Source: Nibricoccus aquaticus (GTDB taxonomy: Bacteria; Verrucomicrobiota; Verrucomicrobiia; Opitutales; Opitutaceae). Taken from it: a stretch of 64,000 nt of DNA. The translations under genes and the position numbers were made by a program. The stretch is taken from positions 806,001-870,000 of the forward strand of contig NZ_CP023344.1 of assembly GCF_002310495.1 (NCBI RefSeq). The letters run 5' to 3'. Positions 50,743 through 59,358 of the stretch are shown here, one piece after another; the first letter of the stretch is position 1; each line of letters starts with the position of its first letter. Below the pieces are notes generated by a model. That model searched no databases and had not been told where the DNA came from. It saw nothing but the letters and a program-made list of their open reading frames with translations.

Positions 50743-52644
50743 TCATTTCGCCGCCGTCTCCGCCGTCGGAGCGGGTTTCACGGTGAGATAGCCCTGCATC
50801 TCCTGGTGCAGCGCGGAACAGAAGTTCGTGCAGTAAAACGGAAACACGCCCGTCTTCGTCATCGTCACCTTGAGCGTCTTAGTTTCTCCCGGATCGATGA
50901 CCACGTTCATGTTCTGCTCGATGATGCCGATGCCGTGGATCATGTCCGTCGTCTGCTCGACGTTGGTGATATGGATCGTGAGCTCGTCGCCTTCCTGCGT
51001 GTCGATGCGGTCGGGGATGAAGCGGCTGCGGATCGCGATCATCTTCACCTCGACCTTGTTTCCATTGCGCACGACCCCGGTGTCTTTCGCCTCCCACACG
51101 GCGTGCGGGTGCTTGTTATCGGCTTTCGGATACACCTCGATCGCATTGACCGTGTCCGCCTTGATGATCTGCGCGAAGTGCGGCTCCGGCTCGGTGAACG
51201 CTTCGTAGAGCATAGCCATCTTCTGGCCGGTCACATCGATCAACTGGCTCGACTCCGGCTGCGAGGGACCGACCGAGAGGTGCCGCCCCTTCGAGAGCTT
51301 GTTCATCGCCACCAGATAATCGCCGTAAGGCTTCTTCGTGTCGCCACCGCCCAGCACCAAGTGGCCGATGTTATAGTGAACATCGATCTTATCGAGAATG
51401 ACCTTGTTGAGATCCGCTTTCTCTTCGGCGGTCCACGGAGGCAGTTTCCACTTCGCCACGACCGACTCGATATAGAGCGAGGTGTACGCGTTGCCCCGTC
51501 CGTCGAACTGCGTGTGCAACGGTCCGAGCCCCACCGGCACCGAGCCTTCGAGCACCGACTCGTAGCGGATCACCGGCACGCCGCGAAACTCGCTCTCGAA
51601 ATCCTTCTTCGCGATCGCCGCCATGATCTTTTCAAAATCGAAAACCGAGGCCACCGGCTGCAGCTTGCCACCCGCCGCGATCCAGCGACCCGACGGATCG
51701 GTATCGATGCCGTGCGGCGATTTCGGCACCGGCATGAAGTAGAGCACGCCCGGCACTTTCGCCGGATCGATCACCGGCACGCCATCCAGCATCGTCGCTT
51801 TGCCCTCCTTCACCGCCGCTTCGGCCGCGCGCCAGTTCACCACCGCCGCGTAGTCGCGCTCACCCTGCGTCGATGTCGCCTCAAGCGTCTCGTGCGCCAT
51901 CTCCGTGTTGTACGAAGTCCAGAACGCCCAGCCTTCGCTCGGGCCCTTGCCCGTCGAGCCGAGATCCCAGTCAAACGGGGGCGTCAGGATCTGCCAGCCC
52001 ACCGACATCTCGCCCGACTGCGGATCGACTTTGATGCCGCTCAACATGCCGTTGAACTCCTTCTCGTAATCCTTCGGGTCGGCGTAGCGCCCCTTCGGCA
52101 GCGGTACCGAAAACCGGCTCGCGACCAGCACATACTCGGTGTTGTCCGTCACGAACGACGAGCCGTGATTGCCCGAGGAGTTCGGAATCGGTCCGAGGAT
52201 CTGGTGCGTCTTGAAATCGCTCAGGCTGATCCGCGCCACGCGATTGTTCGCATTGTCGTTCACGAAGAGAAAACGCCCGTCGTAGACGCCGTCCTTCTTC
52301 GAAAGCCCCGGGTGGTGGACATCTCCCCACGAATAGTCGCCGAGCATCTTCTTGCTCTCTTCGTCGAAGCCATAGCCGGTCGCCGGATAAGGAGCGAAGA
52401 CGGGGATGGTTGAGATATGCCGCATCGAGGGAATGCCCGCGACATATACCTGGCCCGAGTGGCCGCCTGAATAAAACAGGTAGTACTCGTCCTTGTCGCC
52501 AGGAGCCACATACGTGCGCGCGGCCGGAGTTCCGGCGCTCGCGGTTTTGGTTTCGCCGGCGGATTTCTGTCCCGGCGGATTGCAGCCGGAAAACGGCAGC
52601 AGCGCCGTCGCCAGCGTGGCCGAGATGAGGAGGGATTTTTTCAT
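50743..52644 (-). CDS. nosZ: Nitrous oxide reductase, clade II (Sec-type)
   Basis: Reduces N2O to N2 in the periplasm. 633 residues from the ATG at 52644. The leader (MKKSLLISATLATALLPFSG) has no twin-arginine motif, which is the mark of clade II; a Cys follows and might be lipid-modified. The beta-propeller region carries the CuZ ligands beginning with DVHHPG and later GLGPLHTQFD and KSPHGID. The C-terminal cupredoxin has the CuA set Cys605, Cys609, His613 and Met616 (CTNFCSALHQEM). Flanked by azurin upstream (20 bp) and the NosB-like gene downstream. Confidence 0.97.
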   Translation of the reverse strand: MKKSLLISATLATALLPFSGCNPPGQKSAGETKTASAGTPAARTYVAPGDKDEYYLFYSGGHSGQVYVAGIPSMRHISTIPVFAPYPATGYGFDEESKKMLGDYSWGDVHHPGLSKKDGVYDGRFLFVNDNANNRVARISLSDFKTHQILGPIPNSSGNHGSSFVTDNTEYVLVASRFSVPLPKGRYADPKDYEKEFNGMLSGIKVDPQSGEMSVGWQILTPPFDWDLGSTGKGPSEGWAFWTSYNTEMAHETLEATSTQGERDYAAVVNWRAAEAAVKEGKATMLDGVPVIDPAKVPGVLYFMPVPKSPHGIDTDPSGRWIAAGGKLQPVASVFDFEKIMAAIAKKDFESEFRGVPVIRYESVLEGSVPVGLGPLHTQFDGRGNAYTSLYIESVVAKWKLPPWTAEEKADLNKVILDKIDVHYNIGHLVLGGGDTKKPYGDYLVAMNKLSKGRHLSVGPSQPESSQLIDVTGQKMAMLYEAFTEPEPHFAQIIKADTVNAIEVYPKADNKHPHAVWEAKDTGVVRNGNKVEVKMIAIRSRFIPDRIDTQEGDELTIHITNVEQTTDMIHGIGIIEQNMNVVIDPGETKTLKVTMTKTGVFPFYCTNFCSALHQEMQGYLTVKPAPTAETAAK

Positions 52645-52664
52645 GTGTGGGTAGTGTTCGTGGG

Positions 52665-53183
52665 TTAATCGACGATCAGCACGCCCTTCATCCCGACCTG
52701 GAAGTGACCGGGGAACGTGCAAAGGAAGTCGTAGCGCCCGACCTGTTTCGGCGCGTAGAAAAGGACCGTGTCGCTCTCGCCTGGCCCGAGCAGCTTGGTG
52801 TGCGCGATGATCTTGGCTGCGTACTTCGCAGGCACATAATCCGCCTTCACCGCCTGCGAAGCGTCGCTCGTGAAGTCCGATAACTTCACCCCGTTCTCGA
52901 TCAGCACCAGATTATGACCCATCGAAAACTTCGGCATCGTCCCCGCGTTTTTCAGCGTCAGCGCGATCGCCTCGCCCGCCTTCACGCGGATCTCGGTGAC
53001 GTTGAATTTCATCGAGTCGTTGCCAACGACTTCGACCGTGCGACCTTCCGTCGGCACCGCGCGCGCCGCGACTGCGGGTGCGGAGGGAGCTGCCGCTCCG
53101 CTCGGATCTTTTTTGCCGCAACCGGCGAGAAACAAGGCCGCCAGCACGGCCGCCAGAGTGGTGAGTGAGGATAGAGTTTTCAT
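52665..53183 (-). CDS. Azurin-like cupredoxin lipoprotein
   Basis: Blue copper electron carrier. 172 residues with a lipobox (ALFLAGC, Cys22), so the mature protein is lipid-anchored on the periplasmic side. The T1 copper ligands are His90 in SMGHNLVL, and Cys155, His160 and Met165 in CTFPGHFQVGM. TKLLGPGESDTVLFY is the azurin signature stretch. First gene of the nos operon, 20 bp before nosZ, so it is a likely direct electron donor to NosZ. An FNR-type site lies 41-54 bp upstream of its start. Confidence 0.95.
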   Translation of the reverse strand: MKTLSSLTTLAAVLAALFLAGCGKKDPSGAAAPSAPAVAARAVPTEGRTVEVVGNDSMKFNVTEIRVKAGEAIALTLKNAGTMPKFSMGHNLVLIENGVKLSDFTSDASQAVKADYVPAKYAAKIIAHTKLLGPGESDTVLFYAPKQVGRYDFLCTFPGHFQVGMKGVLIVD

Positions 53184-53223
53184 GGTTTACGCCCCACCGT
53201 ACCGCGCCACCGCGCGCCCCGCC

Positions 53224-53237
53224 TTGATGTGGATCAA
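53224..53237. promoter_or_regulatory. FNR/DNR-type operator between azurin-nos and SCO genes
   Basis: TTGATGTGGATCAA, a perfect FNR/Dnr palindrome (TTGAT-N4-ATCAA). It lies 40 bp upstream of the azurin start and 34 bp upstream of the SCO start, so it can serve both directions. The regulator itself is not in this window. Confidence 0.85.
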
Positions 53238-53271
53238 GGCACTGCGGACAAAATCCGTTTACCCTCGTCGC

Positions 53272-54120
53272 ATGAACCTCCGCTCATTCGCGCTCGCCCT
53301 TCTTCTCCTCGGCTCCACGCACCTTTCTCTGATCTCCGCCGAGACCGAAAAAACGTTCACCGTCACCGGCCTCATCAAAGCCCGCCTCGACGACGGCGCT
53401 CTCGTCATCCAGCACGAGGAAATCCCCGGCTACATGGCCGCCATGACCATGCGCTTCACCCCCGCCGATCCGCGCGAAGCCGCCACCCTGCAACCCGGTG
53501 ACCGCGTCCGCTTCCGTTACCGCGTGTCCGACGACACCGACGTCGCCGACCGCTTCGTCGTCACCGGCAAAGAGGCCGTCAAAACCAACTCCACCCCCGG
53601 CAACCGCACCCGCCGTCTCAAGTCCGGCGACACCGTGCCCACCTTTTCACTACTCGACGAAAACGGAAACGCCTTCACCCACGCCGCGCTCAACGACCGC
53701 TTCACCGTCATCACCTTCATCTTCACCCGCTGCCCCGTCCCCGAATACTGCCCCGCCATGGCCCTCAAATTCGGCGCTCTCCAAAAAGCCATCGCCGCCG
53801 ATCCCGCGCTCGCCCCGCGCGTCCGCCTGCTGAGCATCACGCTCGATCCCGAATTCGACCGCCCCGACATCCTCGCCGCCTACGGAAAAGCCGTCGGCGC
53901 AAACCCCGTCCACTGGAACTTCGCCACCGGCGAAAAATCCCAGATCGACTCCCTCGCCCGCGCCTTCGCTGTGTATGCCGAGCGCAATGGCGTCACCCTC
54001 GACCACACCCTCTGCACCGCTCTCATCGGTCCCGACGGCCTCGTGCTCGAACTCTGGCGCGGCAACGCCTGGAGCCTCGACGAAACCCTCGCCGCCCTCC
54101 GCAAAGCCGCGCAACCTTGA
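53272..54120 (+). CDS. CusF-like domain plus SCO1/SenC copper chaperone
   Basis: 282 residues with signal peptide (LRSFALALLLLGSTHLSLIS). Residues about 28-100 form a CusF-type copper-binding domain (VIQHEEIPGYMAAMTMRF). Residues about 115-280 form the SCO thioredoxin fold: Cys154 and Cys160 in FTRCPVPEYCPAM, and the later His in LDHTLCTALIGPDG. Spacing between the cysteines is five residues, a known SCO variant. Delivers copper to CuA-type centres, here plausibly NosZ. The ATG at 53272 is the only start with a leader. Confidence 0.92.
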   Translation: MNLRSFALALLLLGSTHLSLISAETEKTFTVTGLIKARLDDGALVIQHEEIPGYMAAMTMRFTPADPREAATLQPGDRVRFRYRVSDDTDVADRFVVTGKEAVKTNSTPGNRTRRLKSGDTVPTFSLLDENGNAFTHAALNDRFTVITFIFTRCPVPEYCPAMALKFGALQKAIAADPALAPRVRLLSITLDPEFDRPDILAAYGKAVGANPVHWNFATGEKSQIDSLARAFAVYAERNGVTLDHTLCTALIGPDGLVLELWRGNAWSLDETLAALRKAAQP

Positions 54121-54124
54121 GCCC

Positions 54125-54388
54125 ATGACCATCGCCCACGAGCCCGCCGCCTCCCGCTTCATCGCCCGCCTGCCGGAGGGCGATTCCGTCGTCGAATATT
54201 CGCTCACCGGCGACGCCGTGGTCTTCACCCACACCCTCGTCCCTGCCGCCCTCCGCGGTCGCGGCATCGCCGAGGCTCTCGTCCGCGCCGCGCTCGCCTG
54301 GGCCTCCGGGGAAAACCTCCACGTCGGGGCCACCTGCTCCTACGTCGCCCGCTTCATCGAGCGCCACCCCGAACTCGCCCGCCGCTAG
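54125..54388 (+). CDS. YjdJ-like GNAT-type N-acetyltransferase
   Basis: 87 residues from the ATG at 54125, only 4 bp after the SCO stop, so probably one operon. Short GNAT form with VVEYSLTGDAVVFTHTLVPA and the acetyl-CoA loop LRGRGIAEALVRAAL, then ATCSYVARFIERHPE. This is the small YjdJ/YidJ-like group. Substrate unknown; copper-operon position looks incidental. Confidence 0.82.
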   Translation: MTIAHEPAASRFIARLPEGDSVVEYSLTGDAVVFTHTLVPAALRGRGIAEALVRAALAWASGENLHVGATCSYVARFIERHPELARR

Positions 54389-54395
54389 ACACCGC

Positions 54396-54836
54396 TCACA
54401 GGTAATACATGCCTTTCGCGAACAGCACGATCGCCAGCATCAGCCCCGCCACGATCCGGTGCGTGTAACGAAACCGGCACAGATCCATCTTCCCGCGCTT
54501 CGCCGCGCTCAGCGACGCCAGGAACACCCCGAGCACCGCGAACGCCAGGGTCATTTTGATCATCATCAAAATCCCAAACCGGCTGCTCACGAAATCCGGC
54601 CGGTTTGAAAAGTGTACCCAGAACATCGCGCCACCGGTGAGAAACAACAGCGCCACCACGTACGGCATGAACGTCCGCACCTGCTTCGGAATCTCCCCCG
54701 CCAGCGTACACGCCAGTCCTGGCGGCAACCGCTTCTCGATCGGCTCGATCACCAGCACTTCGAAAAATACCGCGCCGATAAACGTGATCGCGCACAGGAT
54801 ATGAATCGTGAGGAACAGTCCGTAATAAGAGGCCAT
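54396..54836 (-). CDS. CopD-like four-helix membrane protein
   Basis: 146 residues with four membrane helices (YGLFLTIHILCAITFIGAVF, PYVVALLFLTGGAMFWVHF, MMIKMTLAFAVLGVFLASL and RIVAGLMLAIVLFAKGMYYL). His12, His75 and His126 may bind a metal or heme. It resembles CopD/DUF2269-type proteins in copper gene clusters. Its start is 42 bp from an FNR-type palindrome, so it likely belongs to the same regulon as the copper receptor. Confidence 0.68.
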   Translation of the reverse strand: MASYYGLFLTIHILCAITFIGAVFFEVLVIEPIEKRLPPGLACTLAGEIPKQVRTFMPYVVALLFLTGGAMFWVHFSNRPDFVSSRFGILMMIKMTLAFAVLGVFLASLSAAKRGKMDLCRFRYTHRIVAGLMLAIVLFAKGMYYL

Positions 54837-54878
54837 GATTGAAATACCCGAGTGTGCCCGTTCGATCCCGCTCCAGCC

Positions 54879-54892
54879 TTGATCCGCATCAA
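54879..54892. promoter_or_regulatory. FNR/DNR-type operator 1 before CopD-like gene
   Basis: TTGATCCGCATCAA, a perfect FNR-type palindrome, 42 bp upstream of the CopD-like start on the minus strand. Part of a pair with the site at 54926. Confidence 0.82.
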
Positions 54893-54925
54893 GCCCCCGA
54901 GCCCTTCACTCATCCCCGCGCTCAC

Positions 54926-54939
54926 TTGATCCGCGTCAA
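54926..54939. promoter_or_regulatory. FNR/DNR-type operator 2 before TonB receptor
   Basis: TTGATCCGCGTCAA, one mismatch from the palindrome, with the same CCGC spacer as site 1. Its centre is 43.5 bp upstream of the TonB receptor start. Confidence 0.72.
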
Positions 54940-54975
54940 GGCACTTCGTCCCGCCCTCCGCTAGACTGCGCGGAC

Positions 54976-57078
54976 ATGAACACTCCCCGGCGCTCCGCTC
55001 CTCTCCGTCGCATCGCCCTCGTCTCGCTCAGCGTGCTCGCGCTCGCCGCCGCCCCGGCCCATGCCCAAAGTTCGGATACGTCCCCGGAGTTCGTCGTCGC
55101 CCTCGCTCCGATCGTCGTCACCGCCCGCCCCAGCGAACGCCCGCTCGCCGTCGAGGTCGATCCCCGCGCTCCCGCCCAGCCCATACCCGCGCAGGACGGC
55201 GCCGAGGCACTCTGCCGCGTCGCCGGCTTCAACATCATCCGCAAGGGCGGCACCAGCGGCGACCCCGTCTTTCGCGGCATGGCCGGCTCCCGCCTCGGCA
55301 TCATGCTCGACGGCGAAAACATCCTCGGCGGCTGCGGCAACCGCATGGACCCACCCACCGCCTACGTCTTCCCTTCCGCCTACGACAACATCACCGTCCT
55401 CAAAGGCCCCCAATCCGTCCTCCACGGCGCGGGCCACTCCGCCGGCGTCGTCCTCTTCGAACGCACCCCGCGTCGCTTCACCGAGCCCTCCGTCCAGTTC
55501 TCCAGCGCGCTCACCGTCGGCTCCTTCGACCGTAACGACCAGTTCGCCGAAATTCGCGCCGGCCGCCCCCTCGGCTACGTTGAGATCGCCGCCACCCGCA
55601 CCGCCGCCAACGACTACGAAGACGGCGAGGGCCGCCTCGTCCACTCCGCCTACGAGCGCTGGAGCACCCGCGCCGCCCTCGGCTGGACTCCTTCCGACAA
55701 CACCCTCGTCGAACTCACCGGCACCCTCGGCGACGGCGAGGCCGCCTACGCCGACCGCATGATGGACGGCGCCAAATTCGCCCGCCAAAACCTCGGCCTC
55801 CGCTTCCGCCAGAGCGAACTCCCCGGTCTCATCTCATCCGTCGAGGCCAACGTCTTCTTCAACGCCGTCGATCACGTGATGGACAACTACTCCCAGCGCG
55901 CCTTCACCCCGACGATGATGATGCCCACCCCCTCCGCCTCGAATCCCGACCGCCTCACCCTCGGCGCGCGCACCTCCGCCAAACTCACCTTCTCCGAAAA
56001 CCTCCGCGCCACCCTCGGCCTCGATCACCAAAGCAACCGCCACCGCGCCCGCAACACCAGCAACGAAACCCTCGACCCTTTTGAATCCAAACCGTGGATA
56101 AAAGACGCCGCCTTCTCCGTCTCCGGCCTCTTCGCCGAATCCATCTACGAACTCACTCCCTCCGATCGCATCATCGGCGGCGCACGCCTCGACCGCTGGC
56201 ACGCCGAAGACTTCCGCTCCACTGTCTCCACCGGCATGATGAGCACCGCTCTCAATCCCACCGCCGGTCGCGAGCGCACCGACACTCTCCCCTCCGCCTT
56301 CCTCCGCTTCGAACGCGACCTCTGCTGCGCCGGTTCTTTCTTCGTTGGTCTCGGCCACTCGCAACGCTTCCCCGACTACTGGGAATTATTCGGCAAAGAA
56401 TCCGCCTCCACCGTCAGTTCCTTCGACACCCTCCCCGAACGCACCACTCAACTCGACGCCGGCTTCACCCGCCGCGTTTCCACCACGTTCACGGTCACGC
56501 TCTCCGTATTCGCCAACCGGATCGACGACTTCATCCTCATCGACTCCGGCATCCGCAAACCCGCCGGCATGACGGGCACGCGCGCCGCCACCATCGCACG
56601 CAACATCGACGCCCGCTCCTTCGGCGGCGAGGCCTCCGCCACCTGGGCCTTCGCCAAAAACTGGACCCTCGACGCCGCCCTCTCCGCTGTCTCCGCCGAC
56701 AACACCACCGACGACCGTCCCCTCGCCCAGCAACCGCCCCACGAGTCCCGCCTGGGCCTCGCCTACGCCACTTCCCGCTGGAGCGTCGGCACTCTCGCCC
56801 GCTTTGTCGCCCGCCAGTCCCGCTACGCGCTCAACCAAGGCAACATCGTCGGCCAGGATCTCGGCCCCTCCGACTCCTTCGAAGTCTTCTCGCTCAACGC
56901 CGCCTATAAACCCACCGCCCGCCTCCAGTTCTCCGTCGGCGTCGATAATCTTTTCGACACCGCCTACGCCGAGCACCTCAGCCGCGGCGGCAACATGGTC
57001 GCCGGCTTCCCCGCCCCCACCACGCGCGTCCAGGAACCCGGCCGCGCCGCCTGGCTCAAACTGGATTTCAAATACTGA
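54976..57078 (+). CDS. TonB-dependent copper receptor, OprC/NosA type
   Basis: 700 residues; outer-membrane beta-barrel for copper uptake. Signal peptide (LRRIALVSLSVLALAAAPAH then AQS). The plug domain has IVVTARPSERPLAVEVDPRA, the GGTSGDPVFRGMAGSRLGIM stretch and GGCGNRMDPPTAYVFP, the last being the Cys/Met-rich motif of NosA/OprC. A long 22-strand barrel follows, ending in WLKLDFKY with the usual terminal aromatic. Position next to FNR-type sites and the nos cluster suggests it supplies copper for NosZ. Confidence 0.92.
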   Translation: MNTPRRSAPLRRIALVSLSVLALAAAPAHAQSSDTSPEFVVALAPIVVTARPSERPLAVEVDPRAPAQPIPAQDGAEALCRVAGFNIIRKGGTSGDPVFRGMAGSRLGIMLDGENILGGCGNRMDPPTAYVFPSAYDNITVLKGPQSVLHGAGHSAGVVLFERTPRRFTEPSVQFSSALTVGSFDRNDQFAEIRAGRPLGYVEIAATRTAANDYEDGEGRLVHSAYERWSTRAALGWTPSDNTLVELTGTLGDGEAAYADRMMDGAKFARQNLGLRFRQSELPGLISSVEANVFFNAVDHVMDNYSQRAFTPTMMMPTPSASNPDRLTLGARTSAKLTFSENLRATLGLDHQSNRHRARNTSNETLDPFESKPWIKDAAFSVSGLFAESIYELTPSDRIIGGARLDRWHAEDFRSTVSTGMMSTALNPTAGRERTDTLPSAFLRFERDLCCAGSFFVGLGHSQRFPDYWELFGKESASTVSSFDTLPERTTQLDAGFTRRVSTTFTVTLSVFANRIDDFILIDSGIRKPAGMTGTRAATIARNIDARSFGGEASATWAFAKNWTLDAALSAVSADNTTDDRPLAQQPPHESRLGLAYATSRWSVGTLARFVARQSRYALNQGNIVGQDLGPSDSFEVFSLNAAYKPTARLQFSVGVDNLFDTAYAEHLSRGGNMVAGFPAPTTRVQEPGRAAWLKLDFKY

Positions 57079-57248
57079 CTCGCGCCACGGCACTCGCCTC
57101 AAATTCAAATCGCACGCGAACTCGCCTCTACGTTTAAGTCCGCTGCCTTCATCTACTCATTCGCTGCGACATCGCGCCGGAAGACCTGACCGGACTGATC
57201 GCGTGTCACGGCGCCCCGTTCGGAGAATCGCAACAACACCCACCCGGT
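57079..57248. other. Gap after TonB receptor, nothing supported
   Basis: 170 bp without a convincing gene; the frame of the later DUF4105 gene is open through it but has no conserved content. Confidence 0.3.
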
Positions 57249-57503
57249 ATGTTCAGCACTCTTCAAGAGCGCGTGGCAGCTTTTCCTCTCCGGAAAATTC
57301 CTCCTCTACGGCTGGGAGCTCCTCCGCCACTTGTCACCGATTTTGTAGGACAACGTTTCATCCGCCTCCGCGAAATAATTCGTCGGGCAGCTCACGCCAC
57401 TCTCGCGCTCCTGCCCGCCCGCGCCTATCTCTTCATCACCCTCGAACACGGCACCGAAAAAATCGCCACCTCGCCCGTCGCGCTCACCCTTCAGCTCCGA
57501 TGA
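57249..57503 (+). CDS. Doubtful small ORF before DUF4105 gene
   Basis: 84 residues. Its stop overlaps the DUF4105 start in ATGA, the only argument for coding. The sequence (FPLRKIPPLRLGAPPPLVTD, then FIRLREIIRRAAHATLALLP) has no known motif and is basic. A truncated or unrelated gene is possible. Confidence 0.3.
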   Translation: MFSTLQERVAAFPLRKIPPLRLGAPPPLVTDFVGQRFIRLREIIRRAAHATLALLPARAYLFITLEHGTEKIATSPVALTLQLR

Positions 57504-58576
57504 GCTCTCCATCCATTCCCCCAGTCTCATCCGCTTCTCCCGACCAGCCGGCATCCGTCAATTTGACCGCTCCTCGCGCGCGCCGCTTCGTCATCCGCCT
57601 GCTGTCCCTCCTCGCCTGGCTCGTCGCGCTCTCCGCCGTGCTCTGGGCCTTCCTCGCGCTCGTAATCTCGTTCCCCATCTCCGTCCTCCGCTGGCCCGTC
57701 GCCCTCGGCCTCGCCGCCATCGCGCTCATCGCCGCCATCCGCCTGGCCCGCCGCCCCTTCGGCCCCGCCTTCGCCCTCCTCACCTGCGCCGCCCCCGTCT
57801 TCTTCTGGTGGCTCACCCTCACCCCGCACAACGACCGCCGCTGGCAGCCCGACATGGAGAAAACCCCGTGGGCCGAAATCGCCGGCGACCTCGTCACCAT
57901 CCACAACTTCCGCCACGCCGACCGCCGCTCCGCCACCGATTTCACCCCGCGCTGGGAATCCCGCATCTTCCACCTCTCCGCGCTCCAGCACCTCGACTTC
58001 TACATGGTGTATTGGGGTTCCCCCCACATCTGCCACACGATGATGACCTTCGACTTCGGCCCCGAAGGCCGCGTCTGCGCCTCCATCGAGGCCCGCCGCG
58101 AACACGACGAATCCTACTCCCCGCTCGCCGGCGCCTTCCGCCAGTACGAACTCCTCTACGTCCTCGGCGACGAGCGCGACATCGTCCGCCTGCGCGCTCC
58201 GCTCAACGCCGCCACCGATCAGGTTTATCTCTTCCGCATCGCCGCCACGCCCGAAGTCACCCGCGCCCTCTTCCTCGATTACCTCGCCTCCGCCAACCGC
58301 CTCCGCACCCAGCCCGCCTGGTACCACTCATTCACGACCAACTGCTCCACCCTCATCCGTGAGCACGTCAACAACGCCCACGCCTTCGAACCCTGGGACT
58401 GGCGCCTCCTCGCCAACGGCCACCTCGACCAACGCCTCTACGCCCAAGGCTACCTCGACCAATCCCTCCCGCTCCCCGAGTTAAAAGCCCGCAGCCTCAT
58501 CAACCCCTCCGCCCTCGCCGCCGGCGACTCCCCCGATTTCTCCACCCGCATCCGCGCCGGCCGCCCTGGATTCTAG
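57500..58576 (+). CDS. DUF4105 membrane protein
   Basis: 358 residues from the ATG at 57500. Three membrane helices in the first 110 residues (LSLLAWLVALSAVLWAFLAL, WPVALGLAAIALIAAI, FALLTCAAPVFFWWLTL). The large domain has HNFRHADRRSATDF, MTFDFGPEGRVCASIEARRE, QYELLYVLGDERDIVRLR and the motif WYHSFTTNCSTLIREH, with Cys and His as in DUF4105. Such domains look like papain-type enzymes or outer-membrane lipid/glycan factors; role unknown. Confidence 0.85.
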   Translation: MSSPSIPPVSSASPDQPASVNLTAPRARRFVIRLLSLLAWLVALSAVLWAFLALVISFPISVLRWPVALGLAAIALIAAIRLARRPFGPAFALLTCAAPVFFWWLTLTPHNDRRWQPDMEKTPWAEIAGDLVTIHNFRHADRRSATDFTPRWESRIFHLSALQHLDFYMVYWGSPHICHTMMTFDFGPEGRVCASIEARREHDESYSPLAGAFRQYELLYVLGDERDIVRLRAPLNAATDQVYLFRIAATPEVTRALFLDYLASANRLRTQPAWYHSFTTNCSTLIREHVNNAHAFEPWDWRLLANGHLDQRLYAQGYLDQSLPLPELKARSLINPSALAAGDSPDFSTRIRAGRPGF

Positions 58577-58746
58577 CACCCCCCGCCTTCCCTCGCAAAA
58601 CGCACGCCTCCACCCTCACGCCGCGCCCTCTTCTCCCCTGGCCGCGCCCGCTAAGACCGCTTCAGTCCCCGCCCCCGGTGCCGATGAATGAGACGCGGCT
58701 CGCATCCAGGCACTCCTGTGTACCTGGCCGCTGCTGCGTCTCCACC

Positions 58747-59355
58747 ATGCCTGTTTCCGCCCGCATTAAAAAACCGCTCCTCGCCCTCGGTATCGCCGTC
58801 TGGCTCGGCGCGGCCATCTGGGGCACGAAATGGCTCACCGAATACAGCTTTTCCCCCGGTGCCTCCGGCCAGCCCGCCGAGACCTGGCCCGAAAACCCCG
58901 GCGTCTCCCGCGCCGACGGCATCGCCACCCTCGTCCTCGCCCTCCACCCCGAGTGCGCCTGCTCCGAAGCCACCCTGAGCGAGCTCGGCGTCATCCTCAC
59001 CGAAACCACCCCCCACCTCCGCGCCATCCTCATCTTCACCGACGCCGACCCCGCCCGCCCCGCCAGCGCCTCCGCCCTCTTCAAAACCGCCCAGACCATG
59101 CCCGGCGTCACCCTCGTCCGCGACCGCGACGGCGAAATCCTTAAAAAATTCCACGCCCTCACCTCCGGCGAAGCCCGCCTCTACAGCCCCGACGGCACCC
59201 TCCACTTCAAAGGCGGCATCACCGGCTCCCGCGGCCACCCCGGCGAAAACCCCGGCCGCGCCCACATCATCGCCGCCATCCGCTATCCCGCCGCCGCCCC
59301 GTCCTCCTTCTCCACGCCCGTCTTCGGCTGCGCCCTCTTTGCCGCGTCCCCATAA
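58747..59355 (+). CDS. Thioredoxin-fold membrane-anchored protein with CxC motif
   Basis: 202 residues from the ATG at 58747 (58678 possible). One N-terminal helix (KKPLLALGIAVWLGAAIWGT) anchors it in the inner membrane. The mature part has the thioredoxin-like order VLALHPECACSEATLSEL (Cys-x-Cys), ILIFTDAD, GVTLVRDRDGEILKKFHALT and a glycine-rich end. Its stop lies 3 bp before the hybrid kinase start. May act as a redox input for that kinase; this is inferred from position. Confidence 0.65.
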   Translation: MPVSARIKKPLLALGIAVWLGAAIWGTKWLTEYSFSPGASGQPAETWPENPGVSRADGIATLVLALHPECACSEATLSELGVILTETTPHLRAILIFTDADPARPASASALFKTAQTMPGVTLVRDRDGEILKKFHALTSGEARLYSPDGTLHFKGGITGSRGHPGENPGRAHIIAAIRYPAAAPSSFSTPVFGCALFAASP

Positions 59356-59358
59356 CCC

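Noticed and set aside
50677-52413. 578-residue plus-strand frame opposite nosZ
   Set aside because: Arg/His-rich antisense shadow; nosZ has complete copper-site motifs on the other strand.
56804-57499. Long N-terminal extension of the DUF4105 gene
   Set aside because: Overlaps the TonB receptor C-terminus and is Pro/Ser-rich shadow sequence; the first membrane helix follows the ATG at 57500.
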